Below are positions 7,495 through 12,372 of a DNA stretch of 13,636 nt, in pieces (the first letter of the stretch is position 1; the number at the start of each line of letters is the position of its first letter). The position numbers and the translations under genes were made by a program. The notes beneath the pieces are model-generated. The model did not search any database. It saw only the letters and a list, made by a program, of their open reading frames with translations, and had not been told where the DNA came from. Source of the DNA: an uncultured Collinsella sp. (GTDB lineage: Bacteria > Actinomycetota > Coriobacteriia > Coriobacteriales > Coriobacteriaceae); contig CABUXL010000041.1 in NCBI GenBank assembly GCA_902495525.1, positions 1-13,636 of the forward strand. Reading direction: 5' to 3'.

Positions 7495-7998
7495 CTAGCC
7501 TTGATACGACGAAGCCTTGGGCGGCGTCTTGCCCTTCAAGACCTTGTGATAGTAGTCATAGGTCAGCGGGGCCTCGCCGCTCAAGCGCTCGGCGTCCTCC
7601 ACCTCGCCGATAAAGAGCAGGTGCGTGCCCACATCCACGGTATCAATTAGACGGCAGCTAAACAGCGCCGCCGCGTGCTCGGGCACATAGGGCATGCCCA
7701 GCGCGGTCTCGTGGGTCTCGTACTTGGCAAACTTGTCGTAGCCACTGCTGGTGCGGAAGCCAAAGTTACCGATATAGAGCATGTCGGCCGTCTGATCGAT
7801 CACGGTCAGCGCAAAGGCCTTAGCCGATGCGATTACGCCGGACGTGACATTTTCCTTGTTCACGGCAATTGAGATGCGCGGCGGGGCGGATGTCACCTGC
7901 ACCGCTGTGTTGATAACGCAGCCGGCACGCAGCCCGTCCGCCGCAGCGCTCACCACGTACAGGCCACTCGGCATGGTAAAGAACGCAGTTTTGTCCAT
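7495..7998 (-). CDS. Flavin reductase-like FMN-binding protein (flavoredoxin / Hrb N-domain type)
   Basis: Predicted 167-residue cytoplasmic flavoprotein of the split beta-barrel flavin reductase family. The N-terminus PSGLYVVSA and the segment GCVINTAVQVTSAPPRISIAVNKEN (about 26-50) are the FMN-binding signature of the group that includes the N-terminal half of Moorella-type high-molecular-weight rubredoxin. The C-terminus LTYDYYHKVLKGKTPPKASSY resembles the point where the rubredoxin domain begins in the fused proteins. Here the chain stops, and a separate rubredoxin gene follows 89 bp downstream. Start ATG 7998 has GGGGAG about 8 nt upstream; the open frame continues to 8190 but crosses the smpB terminator and lacks family similarity. 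Likely role: NAD(P)H- or flavoprotein-linked electron delivery to rubredoxin, for example for O2 or NO reduction. That role is inferred. Confidence 0.85.
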   Translation of the reverse strand: MDKTAFFTMPSGLYVVSAAADGLRAGCVINTAVQVTSAPPRISIAVNKENVTSGVIASAKAFALTVIDQTADMLYIGNFGFRTSSGYDKFAKYETHETALGMPYVPEHAAALFSCRLIDTVDVGTHLLFIGEVEDAERLSGEAPLTYDYYHKVLKGKTPPKASSYQG

Positions 7999-8049
7999 AA
8001 CGATCACTCCCCTAACCCAGGATTGAACCTCATGGATGTATGTACCCAC

Positions 8050-8083
8050 AAAAAAGGCGGCACCCATAACGGACGCCGCCTTT
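8050..8083 (-). terminator. Intrinsic terminator after smpB
   Basis: AAAGGCGGC (8053-8061) and GCCGCCTTT (8075-8083) form a perfect 9-bp stem with a 13-nt loop. On the minus strand it runs straight into six T (8055-8050). It ends the smpB transcript about 120 bp after the stop codon and sits about 50 bp before the flavin reductase start. That leaves little room for a flavin reductase promoter, and I did not find a convincing one. Confidence 0.85.
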
Positions 8084-8125
8084 GAGACATATGTGTCAGA
8101 ACAGTAAGAAAGATGAGACACCCGC

Positions 8126-8192
8126 AGTTGCGGTGAAATAGGGACTGAATAGTCCCTCAAACAGGCAAAACAGTCCGTATTCCACCGCAACT
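8126..8192. repeat. Long nested inverted repeat in the smpB 3' region
   Basis: Two 22-bp arms, 8126-8147 and 8171-8192, are complementary at 20 of 22 positions (outer part AGTTGCGGTG / CACCGCAACT). Inside, AGGGACT (8140-8146) is also perfectly complementary to AGTCCCT (8151-8157), so the GGGACT segment can join either a short local hairpin or the long stem. The element lies between the smpB stop and its terminator, in about 120 bp with no gene. It has no U-tract of its own. It may be a dispersed palindromic repeat or a structured 3' UTR. Confidence 0.75.
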
Positions 8193-8204
8193 TATACAGA
8201 GTGC

Positions 8205-8675
8205 CTAGCGGTTGCGCTCCTTAAGGGCGCGGTCGATCTCGCGTTGGACATCACGCTTAGCCATGTCCTCGCGCTTGTCATAGAGCTTCTTGCCGCGACC
8301 CAGACCCAGCAGCAGCTTTACGCGGCCGTCGGTATTAAAGTAGAGCTCCAACGGAACCAGCGCATAACCACGGTTGCGAAGTTTGCCGTCAAGAAAGTCG
8401 ATCTCCTTGCGGTGCAGCAGCAGACGACGCCGACGGTCGGGATCGCGATTCCACACGCCACCATGGCTATAAGGGTGGATATGCAGGCCGACGAGCCAGC
8501 ACTCCCCACCGCGAATCAGCGCGAAGGTATCGGTGATCTGGCAGGCGCGCTCGCGAATCGACTTGACCTCGGTGCCACTCAGTTCAATACCGCATTCGAA
8601 CGTCTCATCGATAAAGTACTCGTGATGCGCCGAGCGATTCTTAGAAATGAGCTTGCGTTCACGCTTACTGGGCAT
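8205..8675 (-). CDS. smpB: SsrA-binding protein SmpB
   Basis: Binds tmRNA and delivers it to stalled ribosomes in trans-translation. The 156-residue product shows the family's features in order: the N-terminal KNRSAHHEYFIDETFECGIELSGTEVKSIR core, the beta-barrel segment with HIHPYSHGGVWNRDPDRRRRLLLHRKEI, then GLGRGKKLYDKRE and the basic C-terminal tail DVQREIDRALKERNR that acts in the decoding site. Length matches the usual 150-160. I chose ATG 8675 because AAGGAGG lies 6 nt upstream and homology starts there; the frame stays open to 8816 without family similarity. The start overlaps the end of the TPR-like gene by 11 bp, so translational coupling is likely. No tmRNA gene follows in this window. 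Confidence 0.96.
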   Translation of the reverse strand: MPSKRERKLISKNRSAHHEYFIDETFECGIELSGTEVKSIRERACQITDTFALIRGGECWLVGLHIHPYSHGGVWNRDPDRRRRLLLHRKEIDFLDGKLRNRGYALVPLELYFNTDGRVKLLLGLGRGKKLYDKREDMAKRDVQREIDRALKERNR

Positions 8676-9582
8676 CGCCGGCCTCCTTGGCGCCATCGGA
8701 ACCCTTGCCCGTAGCTTCGCGCTTAGCCTTGCGCTCGGCATTGAGCTCAGCATCGCTCTCACGCACCAGTTTGATAATCGCCGCGCAGGCTTCCTCGCCC
8801 ACCAAGTCGCGAGCACGCACCGTCAGGCGCGTCGCCTCCCGCTTGTCGCCGTCGCTTGCAGCATCGGTCGCGCACATAATCAGGCAGATGGCAATCTCGG
8901 CCGAAGGTGAGGTCGGCACGCCTTGCAGGGCCAGTTCACCCATCACGTGGTCGTCGCTCTCATCAGCGGCATCCGGATAGGTGGTATGGATCTTGTTGAG
9001 CAGGCGCGTCGTATGCGCATCGTTGGGCGCCAGGCGCAGCGCCAGACGCGCGCAGCCCACGGCAGCCGAAACGTTCTCGGTCTCGGGCCCCAAGAAGTAC
9101 TGACCTAGATTGGCGTAAGCGCGGGCGGCGCACTTGCCATCGCTTGCACGCTCCAGCACCGAGAACGAGAGCGATGCCCATTCCTGCTTGTCCTCGAGTG
9201 CGCGGAACAGCTCGGCCAAATCCAAGCGATAGTTGCAGTTCATGGGGTCCCAACGCACAGCCTGCATCAGGGCATTACGAGCGCTCACATAATCCTGCTG
9301 GCGAATGTAGGCAAACGCCATGTCAGAGTACAGGCGGTCAAACGGCACCTCGACCTGCACGAGCTCGCGCGGATCCTTCTCCACGCGGCGATAGGCCAAG
9401 CGCTCAAACTTGCTATCGAAGCTAAAGTATTGACGCTTCTCCTCCGTCTTGCACTCAGCATCAATATACTCCTCGGCGAGCTCCACCAGACGCTCCAGCA
9501 GCGGCGTCGCCGTAGCCAAGTCGCCCTGCGCCAGATAGTTCTCGGCATACGTGATGTCTTGCAAGCTGATGGGCAGATCCAT
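8665..9582 (-). CDS. TPR-like repeat protein of unknown function
   Basis: A 305-residue soluble acidic protein without signal peptide or membrane segment. Residues about 80-130 (FDRLYSDMAFAYIRQQDYVSARNALMQAVRWDPMNCNYRLDLAEL) have the A/Y/L/P spacing of tetratricopeptide helices. Further repeats are suggested around 140-205 (AARAYANLGQYFLGP and AVGCARLALRLAPND). The C-terminus is rich in Lys, Glu and Ala. Such folds usually mediate protein-protein contacts; no enzymatic motif is visible. ATG 9582 is preceded by GAGGAG at 5 nt, better than the upstream in-frame start at 9633, which overlaps the tRNA terminator region. It overlaps smpB by 11 bp and is probably its operon partner. Its partner molecule cannot be told from sequence. 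Confidence 0.72.
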   Translation of the reverse strand: MDLPISLQDITYAENYLAQGDLATATPLLERLVELAEEYIDAECKTEEKRQYFSFDSKFERLAYRRVEKDPRELVQVEVPFDRLYSDMAFAYIRQQDYVSARNALMQAVRWDPMNCNYRLDLAELFRALEDKQEWASLSFSVLERASDGKCAARAYANLGQYFLGPETENVSAAVGCARLALRLAPNDAHTTRLLNKIHTTYPDAADESDDHVMGELALQGVPTSPSAEIAICLIMCATDAASDGDKREATRLTVRARDLVGEEACAAIIKLVRESDAELNAERKAKREATGKGSDGAKEAGDAQ

Positions 9583-9638
9583 GGCTACTCCTCGATCTGA
9601 GCGAAACACGGCAGGCGCCGTATATACGGTCAATACAC

Positions 9639-9666
9639 AAAACCCGGGTCTCTTACGAGGCCCGGG
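9639..9666 (-). terminator. Terminator of the tRNA-Gln/tRNA-Glu transcript
   Basis: CCCGGGTCTC (9643-9652) and GAGGCCCGGG (9657-9666) form a 10-bp stem with one non-Watson-Crick position and a TTAC/GTAA tetraloop. On the minus strand it is followed by TTTTG. It lies 11 bp beyond the CCA end of tRNA-Glu. Confidence 0.8.
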
Positions 9667-9676
9667 CGTTCAATTT

Positions 9677-9753
9677 TGGTAGCCCGTACCAGATTCGAAC
9701 TGGTGATCTCCGCCTTGAGAGGGCGGCGTCCTAAACCGCTAGACGAACGGGCC
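9677..9753 (-). tRNA. tRNA-Glu (anticodon CUC)
   Basis: The minus strand gives a full cloverleaf of 77 nt including an encoded CCA. The acceptor stem is GGCCCGT/ACGGGCT with one G-U pair. The anticodon stem CCGCC/GGCGG encloses the loop CTCTCAA, anticodon CTC at positions 34-36. The T-arm is ACCAG-TTCGAAT-CTGGT. It reads GAG codons. It follows tRNA-Gln after 17 bp and is probably cut from the same precursor. Confidence 0.96.
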
Positions 9754-9770
9754 ATATGTAGCAAATGCAA

Positions 9771-9844
9771 TGGCTGGGATGGAGGGAGTCGAACCCCCAT
9801 TGACGGAACCAGAATCCGCTGTCCTGCCATTAGACGACATCCCA
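9771..9844 (-). tRNA. tRNA-Gln (anticodon CUG)
   Basis: The minus strand folds into a 74-nt cloverleaf with encoded CCA. The acceptor stem is TGGGATG/CATCCCA, starting with the U1-A72 pair common in tRNA-Gln. The anticodon stem GCGGA/TCCGT has the loop TTCTGGT, anticodon CTG. The T-arm is GGGGG-TTCGACT-CCCTC. It reads CAG codons and is the first gene of the two-tRNA unit. Confidence 0.96.
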
Positions 9845-9888
9845 ATGACTGCATCGCTGCGCTCGGCTGTGCCTTTGCGCAAGAAAGA

Positions 9889-9917
9889 AATATACGGGAA
9901 GTCTCGCCGTGACGCAA
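9889..9917 (-). promoter_or_regulatory. Promoter of the tRNA-Gln/tRNA-Glu unit
   Basis: On the minus strand TTGCGT (9917-9912) and TATATT (9894-9889, 5/6 to consensus) are exactly 17 bp apart, about 45 bp before the 5' end of tRNA-Gln. The DNA upstream of the -35 is strongly AT-rich, as expected for an UP element. Confidence 0.6.
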
Positions 9918-9920
9918 GCC

Positions 9921-9955
9921 CCAATTTTGACTTTTTTGAAATTCAGTCAAATTGG
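9921..9955. promoter_or_regulatory. AT-rich inverted repeat upstream of the tRNA promoter
   Basis: CCAATTTTGACT (9921-9932) is answered by AGTCAAATTGG (9945-9955), complementary except for one bulged base. It lies immediately upstream of the tRNA promoter -35, where an UP element or activator site would sit. It could also act as the end of a transcript arriving from the right, although no plus- or minus-strand gene obviously needs it. Confidence 0.35.
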
Positions 9956-10041
9956 CCTAATTTAGTCCAACCCGTGAAGGACCTGTGAAGCCAACCGCTG
10001 TACGCGAAGGGCAAAACGCCGCGAGCGGTAGCCGTCAACCG

Positions 10042-10070
10042 TTGGCAGATTCTACCGTGAAAACGATAGC
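10042..10070 (+). promoter_or_regulatory. Weak candidate promoter for the 10120 gene
   Basis: TTGGCA (10042-10047, 5/6) and GATAGC (10065-10070, 3/6) are 17 bp apart and about 50 bp upstream of the start at 10120. The -10 is poor. The 275 bp between tRNA-Gln and this gene contain nothing else recognisable beyond the tRNA promoter and the inverted repeat. Confidence 0.25.
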
Positions 10071-10119
10071 GCCAGGCAACACAATCGAAGTATCAATGAT
10101 CGCGTAGATATGAGGCGCC

Positions 10120-10530
10120 ATGGACGAAGAGCTTGATTACCTATGGGAGACCCTGGGCCTCGAGATCACTGCCGACCTTTGGCCCGAACGGGACAAAATC
10201 CATCCCACACTGCGCCCCGCCATTACTGTGGTGCAGGCAAAATACCGCCGTGCATCCTTTTTGATCATGCGGATGTCATGGCACGCGGGACTCCCCGACC
10301 TTAAGCGAATCCAGGCAAGCCTCGTCGAGCTGTCCGGCATGCCGACCGTCATATCCGAGGCGCATCTGGAGCAGCGCCAGCGCGAGCGACTGCAACAGCA
10401 GCGGATTCCCTTTATCTGCCCCGGCGTTCAGGCATATCTGCCCTTTATGGACGAGGAGTACTGGAGCGGCAAGCCCAACAAGCACGTAAAGGTCTACGAT
10501 CCGCACGAATGGGCGCAGCTTGAGGATTAG
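10120..10530 (+). CDS. Small uncharacterised protein with IPFICPGVQAYLPFM motif
   Basis: A 136-residue soluble protein; no enzymatic signature and no signal peptide. The middle (LPDLKRIQASLVELSGMPTV) is followed by an alpha-helical, Gln/Arg-rich stretch (QRQRERLQQQR) and then IPFICPGVQAYLPFM near 95-110. From memory, a similar 'IPFI-x-PG-x-Q-x-YLPF' arrangement occurs in the N-terminal part of some proteins annotated as MarR-like regulators in Gram-positive bacteria, where a winged helix follows. Here the chain ends soon after (YDPHEWAQLED) with no helix-turn-helix, so it would be a sensor-only or shortened form. That relation is tentative. The ribosome binding site is weak (TGAGGC). The gene is single and convergent with the ArsC-like gene across a hairpin repeat array. 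Confidence 0.65.
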   Translation: MDEELDYLWETLGLEITADLWPERDKIHPTLRPAITVVQAKYRRASFLIMRMSWHAGLPDLKRIQASLVELSGMPTVISEAHLEQRQRERLQQQRIPFICPGVQAYLPFMDEEYWSGKPNKHVKVYDPHEWAQLED

Positions 10531-10575
10531 CGCATATGCCCGCCAGCCGGGATAGTGCGCATGCCCGCCAACCGG
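10530..10575 (+). repeat. Direct repeat at the left border of the hairpin array
   Basis: Positions 10530-10550 and 10557-10575 are near-copies (GCGCAT, GCCCGCCA and CCGG shared in order), differing by a 2-bp deletion and one substitution. The first copy overlaps the last base of the upstream stop codon. It looks like a small duplication or the remnant of a repeat-unit border. Confidence 0.5.
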
Positions 10576-10750
10576 AAAGCTCATCCCGGAATTTACGTCC
10601 AGAACGGGACGCGCTTTCCCCTAGAGGCCCCAAACGGAAACCGTATCCCAGATTTCGCGCTCAAACTGGGATACGATTTCCGCTAGCCCCTTCAACCGGA
10701 AACTGCGTCCCGGAATCCGAGCTCAAAACGGGACGCACTTTCCGCAACCA
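10570..10750. repeat. Tandem array of three 62-bp hairpin units between convergent genes
   Basis: Units start at 10570, 10632 and 10694 with AACCGGAAA (second copy AAACGGAAA). Each folds on itself: arms 10574-10588/10605-10619 (13 of 15 complementary), 10636-10651/10666-10681 (15 of 16) and 10698-10712/10729-10743 (14 of 15). The loops share GCTCAAA in units 2 and 3. The stems differ in sequence but stay paired: GTCCCG/CGGGAC in unit 3 becomes ATCCCAG/CTGGGAT in unit 2. No T-run follows. The array fills the gap between the 10120 gene and the ArsC-like gene and ends at the latter's stop codon. The placement is like REP/BIME elements. No transposase or partner gene is nearby. Confidence 0.8.
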
Positions 10751-11110
10751 CTACAGCAGCACCTCGGTCCAGGTCGCTTCCTTAAACCCAGGAATCGCAA
10801 AGTCGTCGCCCACCAGCAGCGGACGCTTGACCAGCATGCCGTCGGTCGCCAGCAGCTCGCAGCACTCCTGATCCGTCATGCCCGCATCCAGACGCGCCTT
10901 CAGGCCCAGCTCTCGATATTTCATGCCCGACGAATTAAAGAAGCGCCGCACCGGCAGCCCCGAACGAGCAATCCAGGTCGCAAGCTCATCAGCCGTGGGA
11001 TTGTCCAAAACGATATCGCGATCGATATACTCTACCCCATGTTCGTCCAGCCATGCCTTGGCCTTCTTACAGGTCGAGCACTTGGGATATTCAACAAACA
11101 GTACAGTCAT
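10751..11110 (-). CDS. ArsC/Spx-family thioredoxin-fold protein
   Basis: A 119-residue protein of the ArsC-like family (YffB/YusI/Spx relatives), which share a thioredoxin fold. The N-terminus MTVLFVEYPKCSTCKKAKAWLDEHG gives the first beta-strand and the Cys11-x-x-Cys14 redox motif. It continues with the family's FFNSSGMKYRELGLK segment and the MLVKRPLLV strand. Length matches the usual 110-120. It may be a glutathione- or thiol-dependent reductase; a true arsenate reductase role is not shown, because no ars genes are near, and Spx itself would have RNA polymerase-binding features that I cannot judge here. ATG 11110 has GGAGGA 6 nt upstream; the frame is open to 11149 without similarity. It follows mupG on the same strand after 92 bp, with no clear terminator between them. 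Confidence 0.85.
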   Translation of the reverse strand: MTVLFVEYPKCSTCKKAKAWLDEHGVEYIDRDIVLDNPTADELATWIARSGLPVRRFFNSSGMKYRELGLKARLDAGMTDQECCELLATDGMLVKRPLLVGDDFAIPGFKEATWTEVLL

Positions 11111-11202
11111 GGGAATCCTCCGAATATAGATCGGCCAACGCAGGCACACGCCACACGAGGCGCCTTCGTATGATGGGCCAATTGTAGCCCGCGGGTCACA
11201 CG

Positions 11203-12255
11203 TTAAACGAACCGTACCCCGAATCCGCGCTTGATAAACGGCAGCAGTTCCATTGCCTCGGGCGTGATATGGCCCGCAACGTTCATGCGCTCGTCACCGG
11301 GAAGATCGACCCGCGCAATCTCAAGCTCGCCTTCGTAGCGCCCATATCCGCTATTGCTCACAGCGATCGACCCCGCCTTTCGCGGCAGGCCGGCTCCGGC
11401 ATCCGTCGGCACGGAATCCGGCTTAAGCTTCGTACGTGACTCCTGAGACCTAAAGATGAGGACACTCGAGTCGGGCCGGTCGTGATGAATCTGCCCGCGC
11501 ACATAGGCATAACCGGGCTCAAGCTCGCATTGCAGGTCCACGTATCCGGCGGAAACTTGAGCAAACTGCGCCCAGCCCGCATCGGAAAGATCGGGGTCGC
11601 CGACCAACACAATGTCGCAATCGGCGCCATGTGCAAGCTCAAGCATATTGAGGGCAACCTTTGACGCGCGACCGCGCTGCGCCTCGACCGTCGGCAGTCC
11701 CTCGAATACCGGCCCGCGAACGTTAGCATCACCCGGCACAAAAGCCATGATTTCGAATCCAAGCGCCGCAAGACGAAGATTCGTCCGAGCAACATCTTCA
11801 AGAGCTAAACCGGTATAAGGCTTGGGGTAAAAATTGTGGCAGGCGGCAAAACGAGTCACATCGGCACCGGCCTCACGCCACGATGCGATTTCATCAGAAC
11901 TCACCGTCGATGCATTGACCACAATGCGAAATACACCGGACAGCTCCGCGACCCGTTGGGCGCTAAAGCCATAGTCCAAACGAAGGTATTCCAACCCCAG
12001 ATCGCGCAGGTCCTCGATGCGCTCAAGCCCAAGCAAATCGCACGTGCGAGGCCCCACATCGGCAATGAGCGCAATGCCACGGGCGGAAAGCAGCGACAGC
12101 ACATGACGGACCTTATCGGCATACGCCGCTCCCCCATCCTCGGGAATATGCAGCGAGGTGAACGCGTAGCGCGCACCCGCCGCGGCACCACGCTCAATCG
12201 TCCGCTCAATATCCTGCAAAGGGCTGGAAAGATAAATCGAAATACCCGTTTTCAC
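11203..12255 (-). CDS. mupG: 6-phospho-N-acetylmuramidase, MupG (DUF871) family
   Basis: Predicted cytoplasmic glycosidase that splits MurNAc-6-phosphate-GlcNAc, delivered by a PTS permease, into MurNAc-6-phosphate and GlcNAc for peptidoglycan recycling. The 350-residue length equals the family's. The N-terminal TIM barrel begins MKTGISIYLSSPL, has HIPED (36-40) and LRLDYG (91-96), and carries the family hallmark HNFYPKPYTGL (140-150). The last 100 or so residues form the cyclophilin-like C-terminal domain. The start is GTG 12255 with AAGGAG (12270-12265) 9 nt upstream; an in-frame TGA two codons before excludes a longer form. The gene follows murP, which supports the role. A strong terminator hairpin lies directly in front of its ribosome binding site. 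MurQ, the next step, is not in this window. Confidence 0.9.
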   Translation of the reverse strand: MKTGISIYLSSPLQDIERTIERGAAAGARYAFTSLHIPEDGGAAYADKVRHVLSLLSARGIALIADVGPRTCDLLGLERIEDLRDLGLEYLRLDYGFSAQRVAELSGVFRIVVNASTVSSDEIASWREAGADVTRFAACHNFYPKPYTGLALEDVARTNLRLAALGFEIMAFVPGDANVRGPVFEGLPTVEAQRGRASKVALNMLELAHGADCDIVLVGDPDLSDAGWAQFAQVSAGYVDLQCELEPGYAYVRGQIHHDRPDSSVLIFRSQESRTKLKPDSVPTDAGAGLPRKAGSIAVSNSGYGRYEGELEIARVDLPGDERMNVAGHITPEAMELLPFIKRGFGVRFV

Positions 12256-12271
12256 GCTTCAACGCTCCTTT

Positions 12272-12305
12272 AAAAAAGGCCGGCGGAGCAGTTAGCCCCG
12301 CCGGC
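12272..12305 (-). terminator. Intercistronic terminator/attenuator between murP and mupG
   Basis: On the minus strand GCCGGCGGGGC (12305-12295) pairs with GCTCCGCCGGC (12289-12279) across a 5-nt loop, 11 bp with one G-U, then C and six T (12277-12272). The T-tract is separated by one A from the AAGGAG of mupG. A smaller hairpin, CGAGC/GCTCG (12347-12362), lies upstream in the same gap. The terminator should end most murP transcripts, leaving mupG to read-through or regulated antitermination. Confidence 0.85.
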
Positions 12306-12372
12306 ACAACCATAGCATCAAGAAATCTGCCGCGCGCCGCGAACCCCGAGCAACACGGCTCGCGATATCAAA

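Noticed and set aside
7999..8190. N-terminal extension of the flavin reductase from the ATG at 8190
   Set aside because: The extra residues have no similarity to the family, cross the smpB terminator and nested palindrome, and the ATG at 7998 has its own ribosome binding site.
8039..8204. A tmRNA (ssrA) gene next to smpB
   Set aside because: The gap is too short for a full tmRNA, and no tRNA-Ala-like acceptor/T-arm end or tag-peptide frame is visible; the palindrome and the terminator account for the sequence.
10570..10750. CRISPR array or integron attC sites
   Set aside because: The conserved parts are self-complementary across the whole 62-bp unit with no unique spacers, there are no cas genes, and the GTTRRRY/RYYYAAC core sites expected of attC are missing.
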